A stretch of 64,000 nucleotides of DNA from Carnobacterium viridans (GTDB taxonomy: Bacteria; Bacillota; Bacilli; Lactobacillales; Carnobacteriaceae), in contig NZ_FNJW01000008.1 of the NCBI RefSeq assembly GCF_900102725.1, positions 992,001 to 1,056,000 of the forward strand. The letters are read 5' to 3'. Position 1 is the stretch's first letter. Each line of letters opens with the position of its first letter. Below the pieces are notes generated by a model. The model was not told where the DNA came from and made no database searches. It saw only the letters and a list, made by a program, of their open reading frames with translations. Shown one piece after another: positions 38,201-46,594 of the stretch. The translations under genes and the position numbers were made by a program.

Positions 38201-38331
38201 AGCGTAGTTTTCCCTGCCCCAGTAGGACCACTTACTAAGAAGAGTGTTTGTTGATGAATTTGAGTAAAATCAATCACAACTTTTTCTTTATAAGGTCCAA
38301 AAGCATTCATAACTAATTTTAACGGTCTCAT
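35272..38331 (-). CDS. sbcC: Exonuclease SbcC subunit
   Basis: ATPase of the SbcCD (Rad50-Mre11-like) nuclease that cuts DNA hairpins and palindromes and trims ends. The 1,019-residue protein has Walker A GPTGAGKTTLFD near residue 35, long antiparallel coiled coils, a zinc hook ACPVCGSLDHP near residue 500, the signature LSGGESFKASLAL and Walker B LFIDEGFGTLD at the end. The ATG at 38331 is four bases after GGGGAG; the sbcD stop is immediately before it, so the two are translationally coupled. Confidence 0.95.
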   Translation of the reverse strand: MRPLKLVMNAFGPYKEKVVIDFTQIHQQTLFLVSGPTGAGKTTLFDAIAYALYDDASGTSRGKDSFKSQFATDEVLCFVELEFELAGKKYFIKRSPVQKGPGKNGKLKNWSSEVEFHHDGTVTTKINEANKEIQELLSLSYEQFKQIVMLPQGEFKKMLESNSADKEKIFRNIFQTDNIKEFQSILKEKASELKQEINQSESTLQQFVGMIPEHSNDILNEAVAYFDIPTIIKELGHVVESYQKKIGVIEKELATLDEKYHRNQRKIELLTVVDSLEKEKNLLDDSKEIIETKRVNLALTKKAEDCLEVKRQLEKIVNEKEGIEKEEYEEQQKLIETVAQINETGKNDMALQIAYQQLPNQREALIQLKEQEKLLSEQAAKYGRQADLKKENEQHLQAIQLLKSQADTVEEQLKKQELELKEIQQAKIDMLEKQREASHLQQRQYETKKHQESLIELSVFLEKQAVKANEFRETENQYTQIERHYQEQRLIYNRNIAGVLANDLEEDKACPVCGSLDHPAPATVSSDTISKEMLEELEIQKNEASMKFDRISIELQGLNKAIHSSEENLAIRKNDVQEELNKIEHQVSDENKQQQQLTTELADLQNRVNTEGEIEKNKQEKVLQIKEKEATSQKLHSLVQYNKKRIDELTIEIELLNETVTETDLSVLHKQIEEKTNEITQIESDYIEAQEKKIQLEKMLTQYQTSTKSLVKQVQNLLERESEMEEKFKQRLALNHLEDTFESYLVNQETKQQWGEEIESFDKKKWTNQTNIKEQKRLLEKEGATQSCEVYTLDNQEIERESRLLKEQQHEQIGTNKTVQSILSQIQLNHHAKKDQQEEYLMYKELSEMANGSKETDYISFERYVLGIYFEEIIEAANTRFTQMTTNRYSLIRNKEKTKGAGPKGLDLDVFDNYTGMKRSVKTLSGGESFKASLALALGLSDVIQNHSGGVSVDTLFIDEGFGTLDVDSLDSAIETLFELNQRGRLVGIISHVEELKTRIPVHIEVTKSSRGSHATIKI

Positions 38332-38332
38332 G

Positions 38333-39463
38333 TTACTCCCCACTCTCCATTTCATGCAAAATATTGTTAATGATACTTTTGTGTTCGACAGTTAACTCTT
38401 TTTCTTTGTAATGGGCATAAAAATCATCAAAAATATCTTGGACTGATAATTTTTTCAAGTGTTCTTGATGCATAATTGATGCATTTTCTTCGCGTTCTTT
38501 TCGAGCCGCATACTCCAAGCCCATCGCATTTGGATAACGACGGCGCAGTTGATTCATTGCATCCATAACGAAATTTTCATCCAGTAATTCAAAAAACACA
38601 TAATCGTCTGAATGTTGTTCCATTAATGCAGCAAAAAAACCTTTTATGATACGCATATCTCGTTTAGGTTCAATATAAATTGGTTCAATCTCAACATGAT
38701 TTTTTTCTAACGTCACTAGAGATACTTGTTTTTTGTGCACTGCTTCTGATTTCGAATACTTTAATATCGATCCGCTGTAACGGATACGATCATGCTTTAC
38801 TTTTTGAGCCTTATGCAAATGGCCCAACGCTACATAATCAAAATCTTCAAATAGCTCTACACTTACGTATTCAGCCGTTCCAATACTTAAAGGTCGTTCT
38901 GAATCTGTTGTTTCAGAAGTATCATTGGTTAAATTAATGACGTATCCATGTGCGATCAAAACATTGATCTCTGAAAGGTCCATTTCTTTTTTGATAGCTT
39001 CTAGTTGAACCCTTGTGGCATCTTCTAGACTTTTGATTGACTCGTCTTGCAACAACTCTCTTATATAAGCATAATCTGCAAAAGGCAACAAATAAAAATT
39101 AACACCTTTAAGAGTTACTTTTCTTGTCACTTCTTTGACGGTTCCTTCAATGTAGAGCTGATTGGTTGCTAAAAGGTCTGCACCATATTCTACTCGTTCA
39201 TTACTATCATGGTTGCCTGCTATGATCAAAACTGGAAGATCAACTTCTTGTATCAGTCTTGTTAAGACTTTATTCGCTAAGGCTACTGCTTCTTTTGATG
39301 GCATCGCACGGTCATATAGATCTCCCGCCATGATTAAAGCGTCAACCTGTATTGTTTTTAATTTTTCAATTAATTGATCAAGAAAATATTCTTGGTCTTC
39401 TAACATCGACATTTCATTGACAATTTTCCCAATGTGCCAGTCTGCTGTATGTAATAATCGCAT
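38333..39463 (-). CDS. sbcD: Exonuclease SbcD subunit
   Basis: Mn-dependent nuclease subunit of SbcCD. The 376-residue protein has the metallophosphatase motifs LHTADWHIGK, MAGDLYDRAMP, IAGNHDSNERV and ALGHLHKAQ in order. First gene of the sbcD-sbcC operon; GGAGAGAAC precedes the ATG. Confidence 0.95.
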   Translation of the reverse strand: MRLLHTADWHIGKIVNEMSMLEDQEYFLDQLIEKLKTIQVDALIMAGDLYDRAMPSKEAVALANKVLTRLIQEVDLPVLIIAGNHDSNERVEYGADLLATNQLYIEGTVKEVTRKVTLKGVNFYLLPFADYAYIRELLQDESIKSLEDATRVQLEAIKKEMDLSEINVLIAHGYVINLTNDTSETTDSERPLSIGTAEYVSVELFEDFDYVALGHLHKAQKVKHDRIRYSGSILKYSKSEAVHKKQVSLVTLEKNHVEIEPIYIEPKRDMRIIKGFFAALMEQHSDDYVFFELLDENFVMDAMNQLRRRYPNAMGLEYAARKEREENASIMHQEHLKKLSVQDIFDDFYAHYKEKELTVEHKSIINNILHEMESGE

Positions 39464-39665
39464 AGGTTCTCTCCTTTGTTACATTCCTTTAAAAAATTTA
39501 GCTTATCACTTTTTTTGAACGTTCTTTTATCAAGAAGTATACTATGAATAGCTCACTGAGAACACCAGCTAATGAAACTTAACTAGCTATTCTCCTTTTT
39601 ATGAACAAAAAAGGCGTTACTTATGCTATCATACTGGTAAACAATCATAAGGACTGAAACGCGAT

Positions 39666-40103
39666 ATGAAAAAAACTTTCGACTTGTACGAACATCTTGC
39701 TCAATATTATGAAACGGATCAGATGGGAATTATTCATCATTCAAATTATATCCGTTGGTTTGAAGAAGCTAGAACTAATTTATTAGATCAAATGGGCTTT
39801 GGCTACGATCAAATGGAAAAACTCGGAATTATTGTTCCTGTTTTAGAGATTGCATGTCTCTATAAATCAATGGTGCATTACAACGACCGTGTTTACATCA
39901 TACCTAAGATTGAAGCCTTTAATGGCATTCGTTTAACGATCTCGTATCAAATTTTAGATAAGACTAACGGAGAATTGCGGACGACTGGGGAAAGCAAACA
40001 TTGTTTCTTAGACAAGAAAAATCGACCTGTTTCTTTGAAAAAAAAACATCCGGAACTATTTGATTTATTCGATGGTTATTTAGGTGTTGATTTATCAAAA
40101 TAA
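39666..40103 (+). CDS. YbgC-like acyl-CoA thioesterase (hot-dog fold)
   Basis: A 145-residue 4-hydroxybenzoyl-CoA-thioesterase-family protein. The active-site block is YYETDQMGIIHHSNYIRWFEEARTNL, with the conserved Asp and HHSNY, ahead of the long hot-dog helix; MGFGYDQMEKLGIIVPVLE follows as usual. No Tol-Pal genes nearby, so a general acyl-CoA hydrolysis role is assumed. Ends at a strong terminator. Confidence 0.88.
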   Translation: MKKTFDLYEHLAQYYETDQMGIIHHSNYIRWFEEARTNLLDQMGFGYDQMEKLGIIVPVLEIACLYKSMVHYNDRVYIIPKIEAFNGIRLTISYQILDKTNGELRTTGESKHCFLDKKNRPVSLKKKHPELFDLFDGYLGVDLSK

Positions 40104-40113
40104 AATCAATTAT

Positions 40114-40159
40114 AAAAAATAAACCCAAAAGACAAAGCTGTCTTTTGGGTTTATTTTTT
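40114..40159. terminator. Bidirectional terminator between thioesterase and 5-FCL genes
   Basis: Perfect stem: AAATAAACCCAAAAGACA with its complement, A- and T-runs at both ends; it overlaps the first two stop-codon bases of the minus-strand gene. Confidence 0.95.
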
Positions 40160-40724
40160 ATAACGAGCTTTTTTCCGTTATTGTTTTCTGAACTGGGATA
40201 TCAAAAGGTTCTATTGGAAGAGCTGAGGTTACTTGCTCTGAGCAGATAAGTCCTATCGTATGATTCGGGAAGTCTTTCAAAAAACGATCATAGTACCCTC
40301 CACCAAAACCGACTCGGTAACCTTTCTCGTCAAAAATCAATCCTGGAACCAATACTAAATCAATCTCCGCTTTCTCTACTCTTTTGGTTTGTGCAGGTTT
40401 CGGTTCAATTAGATTATGAAAACCTTTTTCTAATTGTTCCGTACTTGTAAAGTCATAAAAAATCATGGCTTTATGCTCTGGAACACACTTTGGAGCACAA
40501 ACTATTTTTCCTTCTTTCCAAGCTTTATTGATGATTCCCAATGTATTCCATTCAAATCCTTGGGAAAGCGTCACACCTATTCGCTTGGCTGATTTCCATT
40601 CGCTTGACCTAAATAAATTTTCTTCTAGTTTTAGTTCAATTTCTGCTTTTTCTTCAGCAGAAATACTATTGAGTAAAGAAATCATTTTTTTTCGTAATGC
40701 TTGTTTTTCTATTTTTTCTGTCAT
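40158..40724 (-). CDS. 5-formyltetrahydrofolate cyclo-ligase
   Basis: Converts 5-formyl-THF to 5,10-methenyl-THF using ATP. The 188-residue length is typical. Conserved C-terminal block GFGGGYYDRFLKDFPNHTIGL and the middle LVLVPGLIFDEKGYRVG are present, with the N-terminal KQALRKKM. It is the last gene of a one-carbon folate operon with fhs and fchA, 36 bases behind fchA. Confidence 0.94.
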   Translation of the reverse strand: MTEKIEKQALRKKMISLLNSISAEEKAEIELKLEENLFRSSEWKSAKRIGVTLSQGFEWNTLGIINKAWKEGKIVCAPKCVPEHKAMIFYDFTSTEQLEKGFHNLIEPKPAQTKRVEKAEIDLVLVPGLIFDEKGYRVGFGGGYYDRFLKDFPNHTIGLICSEQVTSALPIEPFDIPVQKTITEKSSL

Positions 40725-40760
40725 TAAATCCCTCTTTCTATTCTTAAACTTTTAGTACTT

Positions 40761-41387
40761 TTATGATTTATATGAACGACTGATTTTTTGGTAAACGTTG
40801 GTTGCAAGGATTGTTCCTTTTTCTAATAGCTGATTAGCCTCTTGGTTTAATGCTTCTTTTTTATATTTATTTTTCATTGAAGCCGTATTGATATAAACAC
40901 TTAAACTAGCCCCTTCTAAAGCAGCTTTGCAAAAAACGATTCCAGTTCCAGCATCTGCAATCAGCATCGTATTTCCAATTTTTGATAGTTGCTCAAGCAA
41001 TTCGATCGCTCTCAGAGCATTTTCCATTATTTCAATTGGAACGACTGAAGCTCCTACCAATGCTTCTTCTATTACGTTTTCTTTATACTCTATTTCGGAT
41101 TGTGTTTCTTTAGGCAACTTGTAAGCTTGTGCTAGAGGATAAAAAGCCTCTGCATCTTTTTGAATCAACTCTTCTAATCTCAATTTAATTTGTTCTAATT
41201 CATCAACTATTTTTTCTACTTCAGTCTCAACGGCTTGATACTTTTTCTTTCCAATAGTAAAATTTCCAACCATACTCCCTAAAGCAGAACCTAATGCAGC
41301 CACTAAAGCCGCTGCACCACCTGCTCCAGGTGTAGATTTTTTCGCAGAAAGTTCAGTTAAAAAATGTTCAATCGTTTGCTCTTTCAT
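40761..41387 (-). CDS. fchA: Cyclodeaminase/cyclohydrolase family protein (methenyl-THF cyclohydrolase type)
   Basis: A 208-residue FTCD_C-domain protein. The signature PGAGGAAALVAALGSALGSMVGNFTIGKKKY is near the N-terminus; the rest is helical with long KEAL..EAN stretches. In this operon context the most likely reaction is hydrolysis of methenyl-THF to 10-formyl-THF. The second ATG (41387) is nine bases after AAAGGAG, better than the first (41393). Sits 35 bases behind fhs. Confidence 0.88.
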   Translation of the reverse strand: MKEQTIEHFLTELSAKKSTPGAGGAAALVAALGSALGSMVGNFTIGKKKYQAVETEVEKIVDELEQIKLRLEELIQKDAEAFYPLAQAYKLPKETQSEIEYKENVIEEALVGASVVPIEIMENALRAIELLEQLSKIGNTMLIADAGTGIVFCKAALEGASLSVYINTASMKNKYKKEALNQEANQLLEKGTILATNVYQKISRSYKS

Positions 41388-41422
41388 TGTCATGATCTCC
41401 TTTCTTTAATGGTTAAAGAAAA

Positions 41423-43099
41423 TTAAAATAATCCAATGATTCTTCCATCCGCTAACACGTCAATCGATTCGGCTGCCGGTATTTTTGGCAATCCTGGCAT
41501 CGTCATAATATCACCCGTTAATACAACTATAAATCCTGCTCCAGCAGAAACTTTTACTTTTTTAATGGTCACAATAAACTCTTCCGGTCGGCCTAGTTTA
41601 TTCTTGTCATCTGAGAAAGAATATTGTGTCTTTGCCATGCAGATAGGTAAGTTTCCGAATCCAAGAGCTTCTAGACGAGTAAGTTCTTTTTTCACTCCAG
41701 GAGCCAATACAATTCCTTCACCCCCATATACTTTTTGAACGACTTTAGTCATTTTATCTACCACCGAATCCTCTAACTCATAAGCAAAAGTTAACATACT
41801 TTTTTGTTCTGCCACATCAACAACTGCTCTAGCTAGATCTTGCCCGCCGTTACCACCGTTTTCCCAAACATCTGATAAAACCACATTTACTCCGAGTTCT
41901 TCACACTTTTCTTTCACTAATGCTAATTCTTTAGCGGTATCTGTTGGAAATTTATTGATGGCTACCACAGTTGGCATATTAAAAACAGTTTGCATATTTT
42001 CAATGTGCTTCATTAAATTAGGCAAACCTTTTTCAAGAACTAATACATTTTCTTCTTTTAATTCTTTTTTAGCCATTCCTCCATGCATTTTTAATGCTCT
42101 TACCGTTGCTACAACTACAACAGCTGCAGGCTCCAAACCAGATAAACGGCATTTAATATCCATGAATTTTTCAGCCCCTAAATCAGCACCAAATCCAGCT
42201 TCAGTAACAACATAATCGGCATATTTTAAAGCTAATTTTGTTGCTTTAATGCTGTTACATCCATGAGCGATATTGGCAAATGGTCCCCCATGAACAAACG
42301 CCGGTGTATGTTCCAATGTTTGAACCAAGTTTGGCTTTAACGCTTCTTTTAATAAGGCTGCCATAGCCCCATGTGCTTTCAAATCTCCTGCAGTAACCGG
42401 TTGTCCAGCTACACTGTAGCCTACAATAATTTGTTTTAACTTTTCTTTCATTTCTTCCATATCCATTGATAAACATAAGATAGCCATAATTTCTGAAGCT
42501 ACCGTAATATCAAATCCATCTTCGCGTGGAACACCGTTCGTTTGGCCGTTTAATCCATCAACGATAAATCTCAATTGTCGATCATTCATGTCTACCACAC
42601 GTTTCCATGTAATATTTCGTGTATCAATCGCTAGTGCATTTCCATGATGAATATGATTATCCAGCATAGCAGCTAATAAATTATTGGCTGCACTGATGGC
42701 ATGGAAATCTCCTGTGAAATGCAAGTTTAAATCTTCCATGGGTACAACTTGAGCATATCCGCCTCCTGCTGCTCCACCTTTCATGCCAAAAACAGGTCCT
42801 AAAGACGGCTCTCTAAGCGCTACTGCAGCTTTTTTGCCTATTTTTTGAAGCCCATCTCCTAATCCAACTACTGTCGTTGTCTTTCCTTCTCCAGCTGGAG
42901 TTGGCGTGATAGCCGTTACAAGGATCAACTTACCATCTTTTTTAGTTTCTAAATCCGTTAATTCTAATTCATTGATTTTAGCTTTATATTTTCCATATTG
43001 TTCAATCGCTTTGTCATTGATTCCTAATTTTTCAGCAATTTCTACTATTGGTTTCATTGTCGTTTCTTGTGCAATCGTGACATCTGTTTTAAAATCCAT
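41423..43099 (-). CDS. fhs: Formate-tetrahydrofolate ligase
   Basis: Makes 10-formyl-THF from formate, THF and ATP. The 558-residue length matches the family. The P-loop [20 protein letters not shown] is near residue 70 and [33 protein letters not shown] follows, both diagnostic. GGAGGG precedes the ATG. First gene of the fhs-fchA-cyclo-ligase operon, which together interconverts formyl, methenyl and formate one-carbon units. Confidence 0.97.
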   Translation of the reverse strand: MDFKTDVTIAQETTMKPIVEIAEKLGINDKAIEQYGKYKAKINELELTDLETKKDGKLILVTAITPTPAGEGKTTTVVGLGDGLQKIGKKAAVALREPSLGPVFGMKGGAAGGGYAQVVPMEDLNLHFTGDFHAISAANNLLAAMLDNHIHHGNALAIDTRNITWKRVVDMNDRQLRFIVDGLNGQTNGVPREDGFDITVASEIMAILCLSMDMEEMKEKLKQIIVGYSVAGQPVTAGDLKAHGAMAALLKEALKPNLVQTLEHTPAFVHGGPFANIAHGCNSIKATKLALKYADYVVTEAGFGADLGAEKFMDIKCRLSGLEPAAVVVVATVRALKMHGGMAKKELKEENVLVLEKGLPNLMKHIENMQTVFNMPTVVAINKFPTDTAKELALVKEKCEELGVNVVLSDVWENGGNGGQDLARAVVDVAEQKSMLTFAYELEDSVVDKMTKVVQKVYGGEGIVLAPGVKKELTRLEALGFGNLPICMAKTQYSFSDDKNKLGRPEEFIVTIKKVKVSAGAGFIVVLTGDIMTMPGLPKIPAAESIDVLADGRIIGLF

Positions 43100-43230
43100 A
43101 TGTATTATCCCTCCAGCTAATCCTAAACTCGTTTTCTTATTCTTATATTACCATTTTTCTTAACCATTTCCTTTTAGAATTGTTTAATCTATTAACGGAT
43201 TTCTTCTTTTTATTTCCTAATAAAAGAAAA

Positions 43231-43266
43231 AAACGCTTAGCTAATGTTAAGCTAGACGTTTTTTCT
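43231..43266 (-). terminator. Terminator after the symporter
   Basis: AAACGCTTAGCT with AGCTAGACGTTTT (one mismatch), on the minus strand followed by Ts. Confidence 0.78.
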
Positions 43267-43279
43267 CATATTCGTATCC

Positions 43280-44479
43280 TTAATTATTCTTTTTTAAAAT
43301 GTGTTTAAAGTAAATTTTATCCATGATAACTGCAATAGCATTATCTCCTGAAACGTTTGCTGCAGTCCCAAAACTATCTTGCGTTAAATACAATGTTATC
43401 AAAAGATTTCCCAATACACCTGTAGGATCTATACCAACCATTGTCATAAAAGGTAAAGCACTCATAATTGCTCCACCGGGTGCTCCAGGTGCTGCTACCA
43501 TGGCTATACCCAACATCGCAATAAATCCTGCCATCATACCAAACTGCACCGGCATATTGTACATTAATAGGACTGCTGTCACACAAGAAATAACTGTTAC
43601 AATACTTCCCAACAAATGAATCGTAGCACATAATGGGATGACAAATTCGCGAATTTGTGCCGATACACCATTTTTTTTAGCCACTTCTAAATTCACTGGA
43701 ATAGTTGCTGCAGAGGACTGAGTTCCAATTGCTGTTATATAACCAGGAATTTGGTTTTTAATTAATATTAAGGGATTTTTCTTTGTATAAAGTCCAGCAA
43801 TCACAAAAAAGAGTGACACAAGGATGAGTTGTAAACCAATCACAATTACAAATACTTTCCAAAAGACCGAAAGAATTGAAAATACGCTTCCTGTATAACT
43901 CAAATTTGCAAAATTACCAAATATAAAAATTGGCAATCCTGGAATAATTAGCGAATTAAGTAGTTTACTGATAATCAAACTAAATTCACTAAAAAAGTTG
44001 TACATAGTGTCTCCTTTACCTTGTCCTCTTAACCAAGAGATACAAATCCCGATCATGAAGGAAAAAACAATGGCTGAAGTCACATCCATAATAGGCTCTA
44101 TAGGAATGGAAAATAGTGGGTCAAGGCTGGATTTTTCACCGATACCTTCAGCACTTAATCCACTATCAATAAATAGTGGAAAGACATTCACAGCTATAAA
44201 ATAAGCAATAAAACCAGCAATTAAGGTTGAAGAATAGGCCATCAATGTGGTTATTCCCAACAGCTTTCCTGCTCCTTGTGTAAGATCTGCAATACCCACT
44301 ACCACAAAACCAATGATCATCAATGGGATAATAAAACTTAGTAAACTACTAAATAGAGCAGAAATCGTAACGGGTATTTGAATAATGAAATTCGGCAAAA
44401 AAGCCAATTGTCCAAAAATAATACCTAAAATAATGGCTATTAGCAATTTTGTTACTAATCCTAATTTGATTCTTTTCAT
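43280..44479 (-). CDS. Dicarboxylate/amino acid:cation symporter (DAACS family)
   Basis: A 399-residue importer of the GltP/GltT/SstT family with about eight helices and two re-entrant loops. The serine-rich loop reads GTQSSAATIPVNLE and the substrate/cation site TQDSFGTAANVSGDNAIAVIMDK, with AAPGAPGGA between them. AAAAGGAGTG precedes the ATG. The substrate could be aspartate, glutamate, serine or a dicarboxylate. Its leader carries unusual structure. Confidence 0.9.
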   Translation of the reverse strand: MKRIKLGLVTKLLIAIILGIIFGQLAFLPNFIIQIPVTISALFSSLLSFIIPLMIIGFVVVGIADLTQGAGKLLGITTLMAYSSTLIAGFIAYFIAVNVFPLFIDSGLSAEGIGEKSSLDPLFSIPIEPIMDVTSAIVFSFMIGICISWLRGQGKGDTMYNFFSEFSLIISKLLNSLIIPGLPIFIFGNFANLSYTGSVFSILSVFWKVFVIVIGLQLILVSLFFVIAGLYTKKNPLILIKNQIPGYITAIGTQSSAATIPVNLEVAKKNGVSAQIREFVIPLCATIHLLGSIVTVISCVTAVLLMYNMPVQFGMMAGFIAMLGIAMVAAPGAPGGAIMSALPFMTMVGIDPTGVLGNLLITLYLTQDSFGTAANVSGDNAIAVIMDKIYFKHILKKNN

Positions 44480-44494
44480 CTTTTTCCACTCCTT

Positions 44495-44535
44495 TTATAA
44501 AATAAAAAAAGAATTTACTTTTTTCATAAATTCTT
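44495..44535 (-). promoter_or_regulatory. Leader mini-ORF overlapping a terminator-like hairpin before the symporter
   Basis: On the minus strand a 10-codon frame (44527-44495, MKKVNSFFIL, TAA stop) begins behind GAAGGAAG and ends 15 bases before the symporter start. The same stretch folds as AAGAATTTA/TAAATTCTT followed by seven Ts, an intrinsic-terminator shape. Together they could form an attenuator. By-eye prediction only. Confidence 0.35.
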
Positions 44536-44559
44536 CCTTCACTATCCTACCACATTTTT

Positions 44560-44603
44560 CTATTTCTAACTATTTTTTTAATTAAAAAAATAGTTAGAAA
44601 TAG
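44560..44603. repeat. 44-base perfect palindrome in the symporter leader
   Basis: CTATTTCTAACTATTTTTTT (44560-44579), AATT at the centre region, then the exact reverse complement to 44603. No mismatch. Not followed by Ts on either strand, so not a simple terminator. Confidence 0.9.
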
Positions 44604-44630
44604 AATCAGTCTTCTTACTTATTAAGCTAT

Positions 44631-44677
44631 AAAAAAACAGCTGATACAAATTCGGCAATTACCGAATCTATACCAGC
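44631..44677 (-). terminator. Terminator after hrtA-like gene
   Basis: On the minus strand GCTGGTATAGATTCGG pairs through G-T pairs with CCGAATTTGTATCAGC, followed by TGTTTTTTT. Confidence 0.85.
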
Positions 44678-44698
44678 CAATGGCTATTTTATTAAGAA

Positions 44699-45394
44699 TT
44701 AGTTTACGGATTGTATAGTTTTTTCTTCTTTAAGTACACCATCTTCAATTCGATAAACGCGGTCACAATATTTCAGCATGCGTTCATCATGAGTAACCAT
44801 AATAGCAGCTTTATTACGAGATTTCACTTCTTTTGCAATCAACTGGACGACTTCATGAGCACGTGCAGTATCTAAATTAGCTGTAGGCTCATCTGCTAAA
44901 ATAACGTCAGGACCATTCATAAAGGAACGCGCAATTGCTACACGCTGCCTTTCACCGCCAGATAACTTATCTGGAAATTTCCCCAGTTTATTGTCTAATC
45001 CTAAATCAGTTAAGAGTTCTCTTGCTATTTTTTTCATCTCTTCAGTAATGGAACCTTTCATTTTTACGACAACTAATAATTGATCTAGTACAGTCAAATA
45101 CGGAATCAAATTTGACGTTTGTAGTATAAAACCAATTTGTTCCAAACGAACTTGTGCTAACTCTTTTTCATTCAAAGAGGATATTGCTCTATCTTTAATA
45201 AATACTTCTCCTTCAGAAGGTTTCAATAAAGCTCCTGCAATTGCTAAAAAGGTACTCTTTCCTGAACCAGATGGTCCAATAATAGCTACAAACTCTCCTT
45301 TATCCACAGTCATTGAAACCTGATTCAAAGCAATTGTTTCATTTTCACTATCTTGATAACGTTTTGTGACATTTTTCAATTGAATACCAGACAT
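44699..45394 (-). CDS. hrtA: ABC transporter ATP-binding protein, HrtA-like
   Basis: A 231-residue ATPase of the MacB/LolD/HrtA group: Walker [11 protein letters not shown]-loop IGFILQTSNLIPYLTV, signature LSGGERQR, Walker B VILADEPTANLD, H-loop MVTHDERM. Its start ATG overlaps the stop of the permease gene by one base. Behind a TetR regulator and FtsX-type permease it forms the hrtRBA gene order of Lactococcus, which exports heme. Heme as substrate is inferred from order, similarity and the operator. Confidence 0.82.
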   Translation of the reverse strand: MSGIQLKNVTKRYQDSENETIALNQVSMTVDKGEFVAIIGPSGSGKSTFLAIAGALLKPSEGEVFIKDRAISSLNEKELAQVRLEQIGFILQTSNLIPYLTVLDQLLVVVKMKGSITEEMKKIARELLTDLGLDNKLGKFPDKLSGGERQRVAIARSFMNGPDVILADEPTANLDTARAHEVVQLIAKEVKSRNKAAIMVTHDERMLKYCDRVYRIEDGVLKEEKTIQSVN

Positions 45395-46518
45395 TATTCC
45401 AACCTCCCTAATGCTGTTAAAGGATCAATTTTAGAAATCTTGATCACAGAAAATAGCGAACTTAAGACACTTATCGCTAGTAAAACGATACTATAAATGA
45501 TGACCATAGGGAGTTTTAAGTTAAACGGCATACCCTCTGGTAATACTGCAGCAGTAAGATATGTCAGCCCAATTCCTACTAAAATACTGACAGCTGATAA
45601 AACGAATACTTGTGAGATAACTGTTTTAATAACAAATCCGTTGCTTCCTCCAATGGCTTTTAACACACCGAATTGCTGCGTTTTTTGATTGGTTAAAACA
45701 TAAAAGAACACCCCAATAATAAAAGCTGAAATAATAATTAAAAACCACAGCATCATCATGATTGTGCCATTTTCAGCTGTATACCCAGGAACTGCATTTA
45801 CAGCCTCATCTTTTGTCCCTATCTCAACCCCGTCAATTGTTTCAGTTACTGCTTCCACATCTACATCCGTTCCTTGAAGTAAAATGCCGTTAACTGGATT
45901 TTCTATACCATTATCTGAGCCAGGTGCAGCATACTTAATGGCACGAAATTTATCCAACTGTGCAAAAATAACCGGCTGATGATTTAAAGTTTCATTTTGG
46001 ACAAAACCAATAATCTCCACTTCTTCATTAGATCCATTGATTGCTAACTGATCACCTAAGGAAAAACCGTCTTCTTTCAGCGACTCATCTACAATTACGC
46101 CATTTGAATTGCTGTTTATTAGTGCTTTTCCAGAACTGACAGCGGGCTCCATAAATGATCCAGGCTGAATACCCGCTATAAGGACATCCGTCTTTGTTGC
46201 ATTCTCTTCATCACTGGAAGCAGAACGTATAGAAGCCGAAACCGTTCCCATTGAAGCGACAGCCTCCACTCCTTTTTCGTCTAACAATTGTTCCTCCAAA
46301 TTTTCAGAAAGAATTGACTTGGAAAAGCTAAAATCCGTTTCCTTTTCAAAAACAATGTAATCTGCCTTCGAATATTTCAACGTCGAAGTTGCTAAATCAG
46401 ATAACCCTGTTCCAAGACCAGATAATACAAACACAAGCCACGAAATAAATACTATAATTAAACCAATCATAATAAATCTTCCTTTGGAGTGTTTTAGTTC
46501 CTTCAGTGCTAAAAACAT
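45394..46518 (-). CDS. hrtB: FtsX-type ABC permease, HrtB-like
   Basis: A 374-residue permease: N-terminal helix (FIMIGLIIVFISWLVFVLSGL), a large extracellular domain (about 50-250) and three C-terminal helices, ending KISKIDPLTALGRLE as MacB/HrtB proteins do. The opening MFLALKELKHSKGRF is that of HrtB. It follows the TetR gene by about 70 bases, where a promoter and palindromic operator lie. A paralogue is at 60520-61611. Confidence 0.82.
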   Translation of the reverse strand: MFLALKELKHSKGRFIMIGLIIVFISWLVFVLSGLGTGLSDLATSTLKYSKADYIVFEKETDFSFSKSILSENLEEQLLDEKGVEAVASMGTVSASIRSASSDEENATKTDVLIAGIQPGSFMEPAVSSGKALINSNSNGVIVDESLKEDGFSLGDQLAINGSNEEVEIIGFVQNETLNHQPVIFAQLDKFRAIKYAAPGSDNGIENPVNGILLQGTDVDVEAVTETIDGVEIGTKDEAVNAVPGYTAENGTIMMMLWFLIIISAFIIGVFFYVLTNQKTQQFGVLKAIGGSNGFVIKTVISQVFVLSAVSILVGIGLTYLTAAVLPEGMPFNLKLPMVIIYSIVLLAISVLSSLFSVIKISKIDPLTALGRLE

Positions 46519-46561
46519 TTATCCTACCCCATTTCTTTAAGTACTTATCTTTACAAAGAGT

Positions 46562-46594
46562 AGTATACAACAAAGTGACACTAGTGTCACTTTG
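46562..46594 (-). promoter_or_regulatory. Promoter and palindromic operator of the hrtBA-like genes
   Basis: Minus strand: GTGACA (46590-46585), 17-base spacer, TATACT (46567-46562). The perfect 24-base palindrome CAAAGTGACACT/AGTGTCACTTTG (46571-46594) covers the -35 and spacer and reaches into the stop codon of the TetR gene. Its core TGACAC-TA-GTGTCA is close to the L. lactis HrtR site as I recall it (ATGACACAGTGTCAT). Confidence 0.75.
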
